A DNA stretch of 54,240 nt from CAVVTR01 sp963751245 (GTDB lineage Bacteria; Acidobacteriota; Thermoanaerobaculia; Thermoanaerobaculales; Thermoanaerobaculaceae): assembly GCA_963751245.1 (NCBI GenBank), contig CAVVTR010000019.1, forward strand, positions 1 to 54,240, read 5' to 3'. Shown in pieces: positions 44,441 through 53,170 of the stretch (position 1 is the stretch's first letter; every line of letters begins with the position of its first letter). The position numbers and the translations under genes are program-made. The notes under the pieces were generated by a model that worked only from the letters and a program-made list of their open reading frames with translations, was not told the DNA's origin and searched no databases.

Positions 44441-45814
44441 GACGGTCTCTCCTTTCCTGCGCGCCCCAGCAGCCCGGCCAGCTCTGCGGGCCCCACCTCC
44501 TCGAGGCGCTCCACCGCCTCGACGATGTCCCCGGCCAGAGCGGCGCCGACGGCCGGCTCCGCGAGCCGGCTGAACTTGTCCACCGCGCCTTCCCACGACA
44601 TCGGCCGCGTCGCGAACCCCTCGTAGTCGGGCTGCTCCCGGCTGAAGACGCGCCCGTCGCGAAGGCGGATCGTGATGCGCACCGGCATCTCGGCGGGGAA
44701 GCGCCGGCTGAGGTCGTCCGCCGGAGCCACCCGCACCCGCCGCAGCAGCGCCTGCACGTCCTCCGCCACGATCCGCTCCGGCCGGTACTGGCGGGGCCCG
44801 ACCCAGCCGTCAAGGAGCGCGACGGCCACCATGTAGAGCAGGCTGTGGTCGGCCTCCTCCTTGGTCCGCACCTCGCGTTTGCTCGCCCTCCTCGCCGCCT
44901 CCGATGATGTTGAAGGCGACGTCGAAGACCTCGAGCTCCACGGCCTCCACGTCGGCGCCCGCGAAGCCGTGCTCCTCCTTCAGCGCCAGCACTCCCTCCA
45001 GGGTCGACTGGGAGTGCACCTCGGCGTTGAACTTCTTCACGATGGTGCGGCGCACGCGCTCCAGGTCCTCCCCCATCCAGTCGATGGAGAACGGCCCCGC
45101 GATCGCGTCCTTGAAGCCCTTGTTGCCCTCGAACACCTCGGGGGGGCCGGTGATGCCCCGCCGGGCCAGCAGCACGGCGTGGGTCGCGCAGAACGCCGTG
45201 TTGGGGTAGGCGAGCCCCTTCCAGTTCGAAAGCCTCCCGGTCCGCGTCACCCGCAGCGCGTTGAAGGCGGTGCCGGCGATGGCGACCGCGTTGGCGGCGC
45301 GGTCGGTGTCCAGCTCCAGGGCCCTGGCCACACCGGCCGCCACGGCGTAGGAGCCCTGGGTCGTGTGGTCGAACCCCCGGGCCCGCACGGGGGCCTCGTC
45401 CGAGAGCCGGCACTGCACCTGGTAGGCCACCGCCAGCGCCGTGAGCAGGTCCCGGCCGCCGGCGTCGGCCATCTCCGCGGCCGCCAGCACCGGCGCGAGG
45501 TTGTCCGAGGGGTGGCAGGTCTCCCCCTTTGCGAGGTAGCTGTCGTTGTAATCGAGGTAGCGGACCAGGGCCCCGTTGTACAGGGCGGCCCGGTCCGCCG
45601 AGGTGCGGCCGCCGCCGATCAGGGTCACCGAGGGGGCCCCGCCGACGTCCTCCAGGTAGCCGCGCAGCGCCCGGATCGGCTCGGCGTCCAGCGCGCCCAG
45701 AGCGCACCCCAGGGCGTCCAGGATGCGCACCTTCAACGCCGCCACCGCCTCTTCCGACAGCTCATCGTACCGGCTGTTCACCGCGAAGGACGCGAGCTTC
45801 TCCACCTCGGTCAC
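44437..45814 (-). pseudogene. MmgE/PrpD family protein, split by one frameshift
   Basis: From a GTG at 45814 the frame encodes the N-terminal two thirds of an MmgE/PrpD protein (LASFAVNSRYDELSEEAVAA, ILDALGCALGA, RYLDYNDSYLAKGETCHPSDN, FDHTTQGSYAVAAG). After FDVAFNIIGGGEE, at the CCC run 44886-44888, the family sequence continues in the +1 frame with SKREVRTKEEADHSLLYMVAVALLDG and on to 44437. Removing one base restores 458 residues, the normal family length. Members act as 2-methylcitrate dehydratase, aconitate or itaconate-related decarboxylase/isomerase; the substrate here is unknown. Sequencing indel or recent mutation; no other damage is seen. Confidence 0.88.
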
Positions 45815-46197
45815 GATCCACCCCCCGAACGGGGGACGCTGCGGCGCCGGAGACCCCCGGAGCCTGAAGCGGCCCCCTCGGCGTGGCGCTCCGCCGCGTC
45901 AGGGGACCTCGCCGCCGTACCGGCTGCCTGCCGCCCGTTCGCTGCTTCCAACAGCCGTCCGCCCCGGGGCCTTCCGTCGCAGCACGGCCGCGGTCCCGTG
46001 GTCCCGGCGCAGCGGGCCCGGAGGCCGGCCCGGTCGGGGCGGCCCATGCCCCGGCGCGGCGACGCTCGGAGCTCCACCTCGCCGCCGGGCGGCGGTGCCG
46101 CGCGCCCGGCGGCGGGCTCGCGCGGAGGCGGCCCCGCGGAGCCCGGCGGGGGAAGTCGCGCCCCGCCCGGAAGGACCCCGGGCGGGGCGCGGTCCGC
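45815..46197. other. gene-free region between the M14 peptidase and MmgE/PrpD genes
   Basis: 383 bp of extremely GC-rich DNA containing a hairpin at its right end and presumably the promoter of the MmgE/PrpD-ComA operon near 45815-45900. Open frames here on both strands show no recognisable protein. Confidence 0.55.
46157..46191 (-). terminator. strong hairpin after the M14 peptidase gene
   Basis: A perfect 12-bp stem (CGCGCCCCGCCC 46157-46168, GGGCGGGGCGCG 46180-46191) with an 11-nt loop begins 7 bp past the stop codon of the M14 gene. No T tract follows, so it may be a terminator or a 3' stabiliser. Confidence 0.45.
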
Positions 46198-49100
46198 CTA
46201 CTTCGCCGTCTTCGGCGGCCACCCCACGGAGAGGTGGTCGAAGTTCATCACCGCGTTCATGAGCAGCGCGTAGCTGCCCTGAGTGGTGAAGCGCCACATG
46301 GGGTTGATGGCGAAGAGCAACACGTGGCCCGAGCCCAGGGGCGCGTCCACCACCAGCGGCGTGCCGGCCAGCTCCTCGGCCCCGGCCAGCATGCCCGACA
46401 GCAGGATCGAGCCGGGCTTGTCGGGGAACGACAGCACCACCCGCGGGCGGTCGTCCATGCGGGGCACGTAGGGGCGGTAGAACACCTCGCGGCCCTCGGG
46501 GACCTGGAACCCCTTCTCGCCGGGCCCCGGCGTGGGACGCGGCGGCACGGGCACGAAACGACGGCCCTGGGGCACGTCGGGGTCGTCCTTGGAGCCGCGG
46601 CCGCTGGGCCGGGAGGCGTCCCGGTGGCGGTCGCCGAACACGCCCACCCGCAGCACCGGACCGCCGGTGAAGTACACCGGGACGGTGGCGTCGTACCCCC
46701 AGGCCACCGGGCTGGAGGCGTCGGTGACCTCGGCCTCGACCAGCGTGCCGGGGGCCTTCACCTTGGGCGCCGGCACCTCGGAGACGTAGCGGGCCAGCCC
46801 GTACTCCATCGCCCACTCCGCGGTGTCCTGGACGGTGACGAGAAGCCCCCCGGCGCGCACGAAGCGCTCCAGGTTCTCCACCCCCGCGAGGCCGAGGCCG
46901 GGCCGCATGTCGTCGGTCGAGTCGACGGCGCCGAGAGACGGGGTCAGCTCGGAGCGCTTCCACGGCAGCGGCGGCCCGTCGGGCATGCCGTTGACGATGT
47001 CCCGCGCGTCGCCGCGGCGTCCCACCGGCGGGAACAGGATGACGTCGTACTTCGAGCGCAGGTCCGGCGCGGCGGCGGCGTCCTGGGTGGAGATGTAGTC
47101 GTAGGGCACGCCCAGGTCCTCCAGGGCGAGGCGGTACCACCCCTCCTCCTGGGTGCCGAGCCACGTGTGCAGGAGCGCGATGCGCGGCGCGGCGAGCTCG
47201 TGGGCCTTGACGCCGGGCACGGCGTCGAGACCGGTCACGGACAGGTGCAGCCCGGCCGCCGCCGCGGACAGGGCGGCACGGTCGACACCCTCCATGGGGA
47301 TGATCACCGTGCCGGCGGGCTCGGGGTGCGCGCCCCCGGCGGCCTCCTCCAGCACCAGCATGCGCAGCTTCGGCAGCGCGAAGCGCAGCCGCACCAGGTC
47401 GGTGTCGGCCGCGTTGGCCACCGCCAGCGCCGCACCCCGGGGCAGCCCGGCGCGGGCGGGGGCCGCGTCCGCGCTCCAGCGGTGCATGGGCGCGTCGAGG
47501 ACGGCCGGGTTCACGACCCGGGTGAACTCCAGGTTGCGCGCGTAGCCCAGGGTCCAGCCCGTGTCGTCGTAGACCCGGGCGTCGCTGCGCACGTACTGCG
47601 TGTCCAGCAGCGCGTCGGCCAGGCGGCTGTAGGGCTGGTCCATGCGCACCACGAAGCTGCCCGCCGGGAACGACAGCGTCTCCGGGGCCGTCGCGGCGTC
47701 CTCGGTGTCGCTGGCGTGCCTCGCCTTCGCCGCCTTACCGGACGTCGCGCCTTCGCCCTTCTCCTCCTGCGGCGGCCACACCCTCTTCACCGACAGGGCC
47801 GCATCGGCCACGCTCACCTCGATCCCGTGGCGCCCGAGCAGCGCCATGAGGTCGTGGAGCTGCCCCTGACGCTTCTGGGTGGCGGGGAAGACGTAGGCGG
47901 CCGGCCCCTCGGTGGTCGCCTTGGCCACGGAGCGCCGGCCCAGCTCGTAGAACTCCGCGAGGAAGTGGCGGCGGTTGGAGGCCATGTAGGACAGCGCCGA
48001 GAGGATGCCGCTCTCCTGGTAGTTGACGTTGTTGCGCAGCGACCAGCGGACCTGGGGCAGCGGCGGGTTGGGCCGGAACCACTCCCGCGTGCTCATGTCG
48101 CGGACCACGCGGTCCTGGGTGTCGGGAACCGCGTTGCCGAACGTCTCGAAGAAGCGCCCCACGGAGTTGTGCCCCATGGCCACCCAGAACAGGTAGTTGG
48201 GCGCCCAGCCGTCGTAGAAGCCGTGGGTCCACACCCCGGGCAGCCCCTCGGCGGTGAGCGTCTGCACCTCGTGGTAGGCCATGCGCTCCCACTCGTCGAC
48301 CATCAGGGGGTCGAGCCAGGCGTTGTAGGGACCGGTCCCCGAGGAGACGTAGAGGAACGGGATCGACTCGTGGAGGTCGTGGAGGACCTGCGGGTGGAAC
48401 TCGAAGTACGCCCGCTCCACGTTCCGGCTCAGGGCCAGCGCCATGCCGATGGCGTCACGGTTGTTGTCGTGGCCGACGTAGTGCCCCCAGTAGACGAAGG
48501 GGGGAAGCCCGACGTCCGGGTGCTTCTGCTGCCAGTGCACGAGGTCCACCATGCGGTCGCGGCCGTCCGGCTCCAGCACCGGCGTGATCAGCGTGATCAC
48601 GTTGGACCGGATGCCGGCGACGAGCGGCGTGTCCTCGACGGCCAGCCGGTACGCCAGCTCCATGAGCATCTCGGGGCTTCCCGTCTCCGGCGAGTGGAGG
48701 CCGCCGGTGACGTAGTACATGGGCTTGCCCTCGGCGATGAGCGCCTGCGCGTCGGCGCCCGAGAGAGTGCGCGGGTCCGCCAGGCGGCGGGTGATCTCCC
48801 GGTAGCGGTCGAGGGACGCGATGGTGGCCTCGTCGGCGACGGCCACCAGGATCATCTCCCGGCCCTCCTCGGTCCGGCCGATGTCGAAGACCTCGACGCG
48901 GGGCGACGCGGCGGCGAGGGCGCGCATGTAGGCGACGACGCCCTCCGAGGACGTGAGGTGCCCGGCGGCCCCGGCGATGGTCCCGTTGACCTCGAGCGGC
49001 GAGGGCACCGTGTCGGAGGCGGGGAGGTGGTCGACCATCGTGGTGAGGAACTGCGGGTCCGTGGTGAGGGAACGGATCTGCTCGGTATAGGCCGCGTCCC

Positions 49101-49224
49101 ACTCCGGATGCCCGGCGACCGTCGCGGCGGGGGCGACGGGACGGCCGGGCGGCGGAGCGGGCGGGTTGTCCGCGGCGGCGGCAAGCACGGGAACGAGCAC
49201 GAGAAGACCGGCGAGAGCTCTCAT
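46198..49224 (-). CDS. secreted M14 family zinc carboxypeptidase-like protein, 1008 residues
   Basis: ATG at 49224 with AAGGGGGTG upstream; a signal peptide (LAGLLVLVPVLAAAA) follows. The M14 domain (about 85-450) has the zinc motif HSPE at 177-180 in VTGGLHSPETGSPEM and further His residues in FHPQVLHDLHES. Residues beyond about 550 show a GATase1/ThuA-like pattern (KYDVILFPPVGRRG, FVRAGGLLVTVQD, LGSGHVLLFAINPMWR) often found after M14 in Acidobacteriota and Bacteroidota enzymes of this size. It probably digests peptides in the periplasm or outside. The RAYT element lies only 63 bp upstream of its start and may have displaced its promoter. Confidence 0.92.
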   Translation of the reverse strand: MRALAGLLVLVPVLAAAADNPPAPPPGRPVAPAATVAGHPEWDAAYTEQIRSLTTDPQFLTTMVDHLPASDTVPSPLEVNGTIAGAAGHLTSSEGVVAYMRALAAASPRVEVFDIGRTEEGREMILVAVADEATIASLDRYREITRRLADPRTLSGADAQALIAEGKPMYYVTGGLHSPETGSPEMLMELAYRLAVEDTPLVAGIRSNVITLITPVLEPDGRDRMVDLVHWQQKHPDVGLPPFVYWGHYVGHDNNRDAIGMALALSRNVERAYFEFHPQVLHDLHESIPFLYVSSGTGPYNAWLDPLMVDEWERMAYHEVQTLTAEGLPGVWTHGFYDGWAPNYLFWVAMGHNSVGRFFETFGNAVPDTQDRVVRDMSTREWFRPNPPLPQVRWSLRNNVNYQESGILSALSYMASNRRHFLAEFYELGRRSVAKATTEGPAAYVFPATQKRQGQLHDLMALLGRHGIEVSVADAALSVKRVWPPQEEKGEGATSGKAAKARHASDTEDAATAPETLSFPAGSFVVRMDQPYSRLADALLDTQYVRSDARVYDDTGWTLGYARNLEFTRVVNPAVLDAPMHRWSADAAPARAGLPRGAALAVANAADTDLVRLRFALPKLRMLVLEEAAGGAHPEPAGTVIIPMEGVDRAALSAAAAGLHLSVTGLDAVPGVKAHELAAPRIALLHTWLGTQEEGWYRLALEDLGVPYDYISTQDAAAAPDLRSKYDVILFPPVGRRGDARDIVNGMPDGPPLPWKRSELTPSLGAVDSTDDMRPGLGLAGVENLERFVRAGGLLVTVQDTAEWAMEYGLARYVSEVPAPKVKAPGTLVEAEVTDASSPVAWGYDATVPVYFTGGPVLRVGVFGDRHRDASRPSGRGSKDDPDVPQGRRFVPVPPRPTPGPGEKGFQVPEGREVFYRPYVPRMDDRPRVVLSFPDKPGSILLSGMLAGAEELAGTPLVVDAPLGSGHVLLFAINPMWRFTTQGSYALLMNAVMNFDHLSVGWPPKTAK

Positions 49225-49286
49225 CACACCCCCTTGTGAACTGCGGCTTGAGCCACGGTCCAGCATCCTAGCACCGACTTTATGAA

Positions 49287-49312
49287 CCAGGACGCAAGAA
49301 GTGGAATTACGG
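49287..49312. repeat. left terminal inverted repeat of the RAYT element
   Basis: Begins CCAGGACGCAAGAAGTGG and matches the reverse complement of 50305-50332 with a 1-bp insertion and two substitutions. The TAA stop of the transposase (49307-49309) lies inside it. Confidence 0.8.
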
Positions 49313-50281
49313 GGCGGATGCGGTTCCTTCGAATGCGGACACGAGCTTCTCATCGAGCTCCTCCAGGCGCGCCGCGAAGGATCCCCTCTGACTCCGCTTC
49401 GCGGCTCCCCGCCGGACCCAGTGGCTGACGCCGTCACGGCTCTTCCCCAGGGCCTCCGCGACCGCTTTCACCGTGATCCTCCAGCGCTCGACGGCGAGCG
49501 TCCCCAGCAGCTCCCGGGCCTCGACCAGCTCAGGCGTCCGGCTGCCCCCGGCCAGCTCCGACCGCTCGAAGCCCAGCAACGGCTCGAGCTTGTGGAGAAA
49601 CTCTCCGACCGCGATGCGCGGCCGCTCCGGGCCGGAGCTCCGGCCCAGGGCGTCGACGTCGAGCGGTGCCTCGTCGGGCTCCGGCGCCGCCGACCACCAC
49701 GGCAGCGAGGCCAGCTGCGCTCCCATCCACGGCTCCTCCCTCTCCCCGTGCAGCATCGCGACGTACGCGCCGACCGCGTCTCTCCGCGTCCCGCCGTACC
49801 ACGAGAGCACGGCGTCACGGTCGATCAGCGGGCGGCGGCTGCGCCCCAGCAGCTCCCTGTGCCCGCTCCACCCGTACGAGGCCGGGTCCGTGACGATCCC
49901 CGCCGTCACGGGGTTCAGGTGGATGTACGCCAGGACCCGGTCGAGCGAGCCCGGACCCTCGATCGGCCGCGCCTTGTACCGCGACTGCCAAACGGGCCCG
50001 AGAACCCGGCAGCGCCGGTTGAACTCCTGCGAATAGCGATGCTGCACGAAGCGGATGCTCCGCCACAGCGGTACAGTCCCCGCGCGCACCGCGAGGTGGT
50101 AGTGGTTCGGCATGATGCACCACGCGTAGACAGAGAGGCCATCCCGCTCGCGGACGTCGTGGAGCAGACCCCAGAGCCTCTGCGCCTCGTCCTCGAGCTT
50201 GAACGGCGCCTCCCCACGGCCCACCCTGTTGTAGACGTGGTAGACCATCCCCTCCACGAACACCCGCGGACGCCTCGGCAT
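49307..50281 (-). CDS. REP-associated tyrosine transposase (IS200-like Y1 HUH)
   Basis: 324 residues. MPRRPRVFVEGMVYHVYNR is the usual start; MPNHYHLAV holds the HUH metal motif (His-Tyr-His); HRYSQEFNRR, GPVWQSRYKARPIE and LAYIHLNPVTAGIV follow, the last with the likely catalytic Tyr. The C-terminal third (about 220-300) contains a helix-turn-helix-like segment (RITVKAVAEALGKSRDGVSHWVRRG) typical of long RAYTs. These enzymes cut single-stranded DNA at REP-like palindromes and are usually single-copy and domesticated. This one sits in its own inverted-repeat pair. Confidence 0.93.
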   Translation of the reverse strand: MPRRPRVFVEGMVYHVYNRVGRGEAPFKLEDEAQRLWGLLHDVRERDGLSVYAWCIMPNHYHLAVRAGTVPLWRSIRFVQHRYSQEFNRRCRVLGPVWQSRYKARPIEGPGSLDRVLAYIHLNPVTAGIVTDPASYGWSGHRELLGRSRRPLIDRDAVLSWYGGTRRDAVGAYVAMLHGEREEPWMGAQLASLPWWSAAPEPDEAPLDVDALGRSSGPERPRIAVGEFLHKLEPLLGFERSELAGGSRTPELVEARELLGTLAVERWRITVKAVAEALGKSRDGVSHWVRRGAAKRSQRGSFAARLEELDEKLVSAFEGTASAP

Positions 50282-50340
50282 CGTCTGGCTCTGCTCGTCA
50301 ACCTACCACAATTCCACTTCTTGCGTACCTGGCACTTCTA
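50231..50340. repeat. direct repeat copy A (right end of the intact RAYT element)
   Basis: 110 bp that recur at 53100-53209 in the same orientation with three mismatches (50234, 50252 and one near 50294). It covers the first 17 codons of the transposase, its upstream region and the terminal repeat. Confidence 0.93.
50305..50332. repeat. right terminal inverted repeat of the RAYT element
   Basis: Contains AATTCCACTTCTTGCGT, the reverse complement of the core of the left repeat at 49287-49312. A further copy lies in the remnant at about 53174-53201. Confidence 0.8.
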
Positions 50341-50667
50341 GTGCGGGGTGAGCAGGCGCACTGGCCCGCGGGATTCCGGCGCGACGGCGCGGCGGGGCTC
50401 GGCCGGGACGATGGCGACCGCCCGCACGCCCGCGCCGGCCTGGCGCCACGTCCGGATCCACCGCGAGAGGGTGCGCTGCGTCATCCCGAGCCGGTCGGCG
50501 ATGCAGCCATGCGATTCGCCGTCGGCGCTGCAGGTCACGGCGTACGCGACGATGCGCGCGCGCAGATCAACCGGGCAGCGCCATCGCTGGCGTCCGGCCC
50601 GTTGCTGCTCCTTGGCAAGCTCGTCGGAGAGGTCCTGGCCCTGCTCGATGATCCGTTCGTCGTCCAT
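50338..50667 (-). CDS. truncated IS66-type TnpA (helix-turn-helix) protein
   Basis: 109 residues from an ATG at 50667; the frame is open to 50742 with only a TTG. RWRCPVDLRARIVAYAVTC, a helix-turn-helix near IADRLGMTQRTLSRWIRTWRQ and the end RGPVRLLTPH match the small TnpA/accessory proteins of IS66-type elements and related Rhs-locus proteins. Family members normally continue past this point for 20-40 residues; here the frame runs into the border of the RAYT element and stops at TAG 50338-50340, which is element sequence. No TnpB or TnpC gene is nearby. A broken IS remnant. Confidence 0.6.
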   Translation of the reverse strand: MDDERIIEQGQDLSDELAKEQQRAGRQRWRCPVDLRARIVAYAVTCSADGESHGCIADRLGMTQRTLSRWIRTWRQAGAGVRAVAIVPAEPRRAVAPESRGPVRLLTPH

Positions 50668-50757
50668 CCCGGGAGCATCGCCGGGCAACCGATTCAGATC
50701 AAGACGGGGTACGGCGAGGAGATACGGTTCTGAGCCTGGCAAAAAGCAGAGAAGAAG

Positions 50758-50788
50758 CGACCCACGCCAAGGACATCGGCGTGGGTCG
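50758..50788 (-). terminator. intrinsic terminator after the putative immunity gene
   Basis: CGACCCACGCC (50758-50768) pairs perfectly with GGCGTGGGTCG (50778-50788) around a 9-nt loop. On the minus strand it is followed by a T-rich stretch (CTTCTTCTCTGCTTTTT). It lies 26 bp past the stop at 50814, ending the orphan Rhs/immunity transcript. Confidence 0.75.
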
Positions 50789-50813
50789 CGGCCATGAAAT
50801 GCGAGTGTGACGA

Positions 50814-51335
50814 CTACGGCGACGACGGCTCTGTTTTCACGTACTGGTCAAGGTCGCTTTGGGCGAGTCGGTCTGTCGGGTTGAACCGGCGCTCGCCCTC
50901 GAGAAGTCCCTCATGAGCTGGCCCGGATGATGTGCACCGCAAGCGATGTGATTCAAGCGGCCCGGGATAAGAGAAGCTCGGTCGACGAACCGTCTCTGAG
51001 ACAAGGCGGTATTCCGCATGGATCCCGTTGCCGTCACGGCGCCACGTGCCGAGAAAGACCGCCTGACCGTCACCCTGCGAGATGTACAGCGTCCCCTGGT
51101 ACTCGGTGATGGTGCACGCGATCATCGCGAAGCTCCCGTCTTCCGAGAACCGCACGACGTGTGCGGCGGCGGAACGGGATGGATTGCCGAGCTCAGCCGG
51201 CGGCGAAAGCCAAGGTGAGTCGATTGCCAGCCACAGGCGCCCGGCGAGATGCAGGTCCTCGCAGAGCGTGGTTCCTGCGGTGGTACAGCCGGCCAGCACA
51301 ATCGAAGCGATGGCAACAACGCCTCGCAAGGTCAT
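50814..51335 (-). CDS. putative lipoprotein immunity protein for the orphan Rhs toxin
   Basis: 173 residues from the ATG at 51335, which overlaps the Rhs stop codon (ATGA, 51332-51335). A signal peptide ends in the lipobox LAGC (about residues 13-16), so the protein should be lipid-anchored facing the periplasm. The mature part has four further cysteines and a predicted beta-rich body (SEDGSFAMIACTITEYQGTL, GDGQAVFLGTWRRDGNGI). I recognise no family. Overlap with a toxin-tipped Rhs gene, periplasmic anchoring and the terminator behind it are what an immunity gene against a peptidoglycan-targeting toxin should look like. That role is inference. Confidence 0.7.
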   Translation of the reverse strand: MTLRGVVAIASIVLAGCTTAGTTLCEDLHLAGRLWLAIDSPWLSPPAELGNPSRSAAAHVVRFSEDGSFAMIACTITEYQGTLYISQGDGQAVFLGTWRRDGNGIHAEYRLVSETVRRPSFSYPGPLESHRLRCTSSGPAHEGLLEGERRFNPTDRLAQSDLDQYVKTEPSSP

Positions 51336-53170
51336 GGCTGCTCCACTGGTGTGTCGAGAGCCACGGGGAGCTGCAGCGCCGTGTCCCACACGTACTGGAT
51401 TATTGATGGGTCCTTGCCGTAGCAAAGACAACCGTGAGTGGCTCCGACGTCCATGTCGGCGTCCTGGCCATGGTAGTAGTTACCGTCGTAGGCACCGGGG
51501 GCAAAGGGCGTCGGGTTCAATCGTGCCCTGATCGGACCGTAGGACGCTTGTTCGGGCCAGGGCCCAATGAACGCAGGCATCTTCTGAATGCCCCACATCG
51601 GCGGGGGGTTGCCTGGCCACACGGATGAGTTGGGATTCACGGTGGTCGGTGATGGGACCTGTCTGCCCCCCTGGATGAGGTAGTTGTGTGCCGGGATTCG
51701 AAGGCTCTGGGCGCTCCCCGACCACGCAGTGCCAGTCATAGCGACTTTGTTCTGGTTGTACAGGGTGACGTTGAAGAGAGTCGCGCCGGATTTGTTCGTC
51801 TGGCCTGTCGAGGCCACCACGAGCAGGTGAGTGAATTTGCTCTTGTGGATATTGCCGTCCTTGTCCTTCCACTCAGCGCCTTCATGGTACTGCCAGCTCC
51901 CCCCGATGTTGAACCAGTTCCGACCGTCCGGGTCAATCCGGTTGATCGGGTTGTTGCCGACGTACGAGTAGAGGTTGAAGCTCTGCGGGCGCTTGCTGTC
52001 CCCACGTACCGGGTCCACGCTGAGGAACCGTGCGACATTTGGGTTGTAGTACCTCGCATGCATGGAGTCGAGGTCGTCGGTGGTGTTGGAGGTGTCGCGC
52101 AGGTCGCGCTCGTGGCCGGTGTACTTCGTGCGCTCCGTGTCCTGGTAGGCGTTGGTGCCTTCCTGGCCGAACGGCATGTAGGTGTGCAGCGCCACCTGGC
52201 TGCCCGAGGCGTTGGTGACCAGCCGCACCGTGCCCAGGTGGTCCAGCGTGAAGTGCCGCGTTCCCGTCGCGTCCACCGTCGCCAGCGGAGCGCCGTCCCG
52301 GTACACGGAGTCCTGCACCCAGCTCCACACCCCGCCGGTCTCCCGGTACACCCGCAACACCTTGTTGTCCAGGCCCCGCAGCGTGTAGGTGATCCCCGCC
52401 GGCGCCGTGGAGTCGTAGGTGCCGATCCGCTCGCCGTCCGCGGTGTAGGCGTCGATGGTCGTCCGGTTGGAGCCGCTGTACTGCTGCATCTGACCCGTCG
52501 GGTACCAGCTGTAGGTGTACGTCCCGCTGTTCCAGGAGGTCTGCTCCCCCGCGTCGTCGTAAGTGACGGGATAGTTGAGCCGGTTGGTCGCGGCGTCGAT
52601 GCTGATGGCCTGTGACGTCGCGCACGTCCCCGAGCTCGGGATGACGTCGGCGCGCTGCGCGTTGCCGAAGGCGTCGAAGAACATGCACTGCTTCTTGGCC
52701 ACCGAGGCGACGGTTCCCTCGGTAAGGCGGCTCACCAGGTCGTAGATGTAAGTGTCCGAGCCCATGGTGAAGATGTTCCCGGCGCCGTCGTACTGATACG
52801 TCCCCGTCGTCCACAGGGTGCCGAGAACGGGCAGGTTGGCCGATACCGAGGCCGGCCGCTTCATGGCGTGAGGATCCGCGCCGTAGACGTCCTGCAGGGC
52901 ATTGCCGTGGGTGACCGTGTTGACCATTTCATTGTCATGATACGTGATCGACGAGGCGAAATTGGTCGCGCCCTCGTGGACCCTGGTCAGGGAGCCGTTG
53001 GTGACGTCGGAGGTCACCGTGCGGGCCGGACCCACCCCGGCGAGCTGCGGATAGCTCACCGTGGCGGGCTGGCCGAGGTCGTTCCAGGTGAAGCTCTCCG
53101 TAAACGTGGTAGACCATCCCTTCCACGAACACCCGCGGACGCCTCGGCATCGTCTGGCTCTGGTCGTCAA
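51332..53170 (-). CDS. orphan Rhs tip: truncated RHS core with C-terminal L,D-transpeptidase-like domain
   Basis: The open frame runs from an ATG at 53170, but its first 23 codons are RAYT-remnant DNA read out of the transposase frame; true Rhs sequence starts at about 53099, so the gene lacks the N-terminal part of an Rhs protein. YD-repeat segments (YQYDGAGNIFTMGSDTYIYD, YTYSWYPTGQMQQYSG) lead to the core end SMHARYYNPNVARFLSVDP, NLYSYVGNNPINRIDPDGR. The variable tip (about 170 residues) contains THLLVVASTGQTN, ASYGPIRARLNPTP, YYHGQDADMDVGATHGCLCYG. The spacing HG-x9-THGC matches the YkuD L,D-transpeptidase active site with its Cys. It would act on peptidoglycan in the periplasm. Expression without a native start is uncertain. 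Confidence 0.85.
   Translation of the reverse strand: MTTRARRCRGVRGCSWKGWSTTFTESFTWNDLGQPATVSYPQLAGVGPARTVTSDVTNGSLTRVHEGATNFASSITYHDNEMVNTVTHGNALQDVYGADPHAMKRPASVSANLPVLGTLWTTGTYQYDGAGNIFTMGSDTYIYDLVSRLTEGTVASVAKKQCMFFDAFGNAQRADVIPSSGTCATSQAISIDAATNRLNYPVTYDDAGEQTSWNSGTYTYSWYPTGQMQQYSGSNRTTIDAYTADGERIGTYDSTAPAGITYTLRGLDNKVLRVYRETGGVWSWVQDSVYRDGAPLATVDATGTRHFTLDHLGTVRLVTNASGSQVALHTYMPFGQEGTNAYQDTERTKYTGHERDLRDTSNTTDDLDSMHARYYNPNVARFLSVDPVRGDSKRPQSFNLYSYVGNNPINRIDPDGRNWFNIGGSWQYHEGAEWKDKDGNIHKSKFTHLLVVASTGQTNKSGATLFNVTLYNQNKVAMTGTAWSGSAQSLRIPAHNYLIQGGRQVPSPTTVNPNSSVWPGNPPPMWGIQKMPAFIGPWPEQASYGPIRARLNPTPFAPGAYDGNYYHGQDADMDVGATHGCLCYGKDPSIIQYVWDTALQLPVALDTPVEQP

Larger units (their letters stand above)
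49287..50340 (-). mobile_element. REP-associated tyrosine transposase (RAYT) element with terminal inverted repeats
   Basis: A single transposase gene is bounded by near-identical 26-28-bp inverted repeats at 49287-49312 and 50305-50332, both containing ACGCAAGAAGTGGAATT in the outward-to-inward sense. The left repeat includes the transposase stop codon. The element's right boundary at 50340 is where a second, partial copy (53100-53209) also ends and where an adjacent TnpA frame is cut off, which fixes the border. Confidence 0.8.

Noticed and set aside
45815..46197. Arg/Pro-rich open frames between the MmgE/PrpD and M14 genes
   Set aside because: Composition is that of random GC-rich DNA and there is no family similarity or ribosome-binding site.
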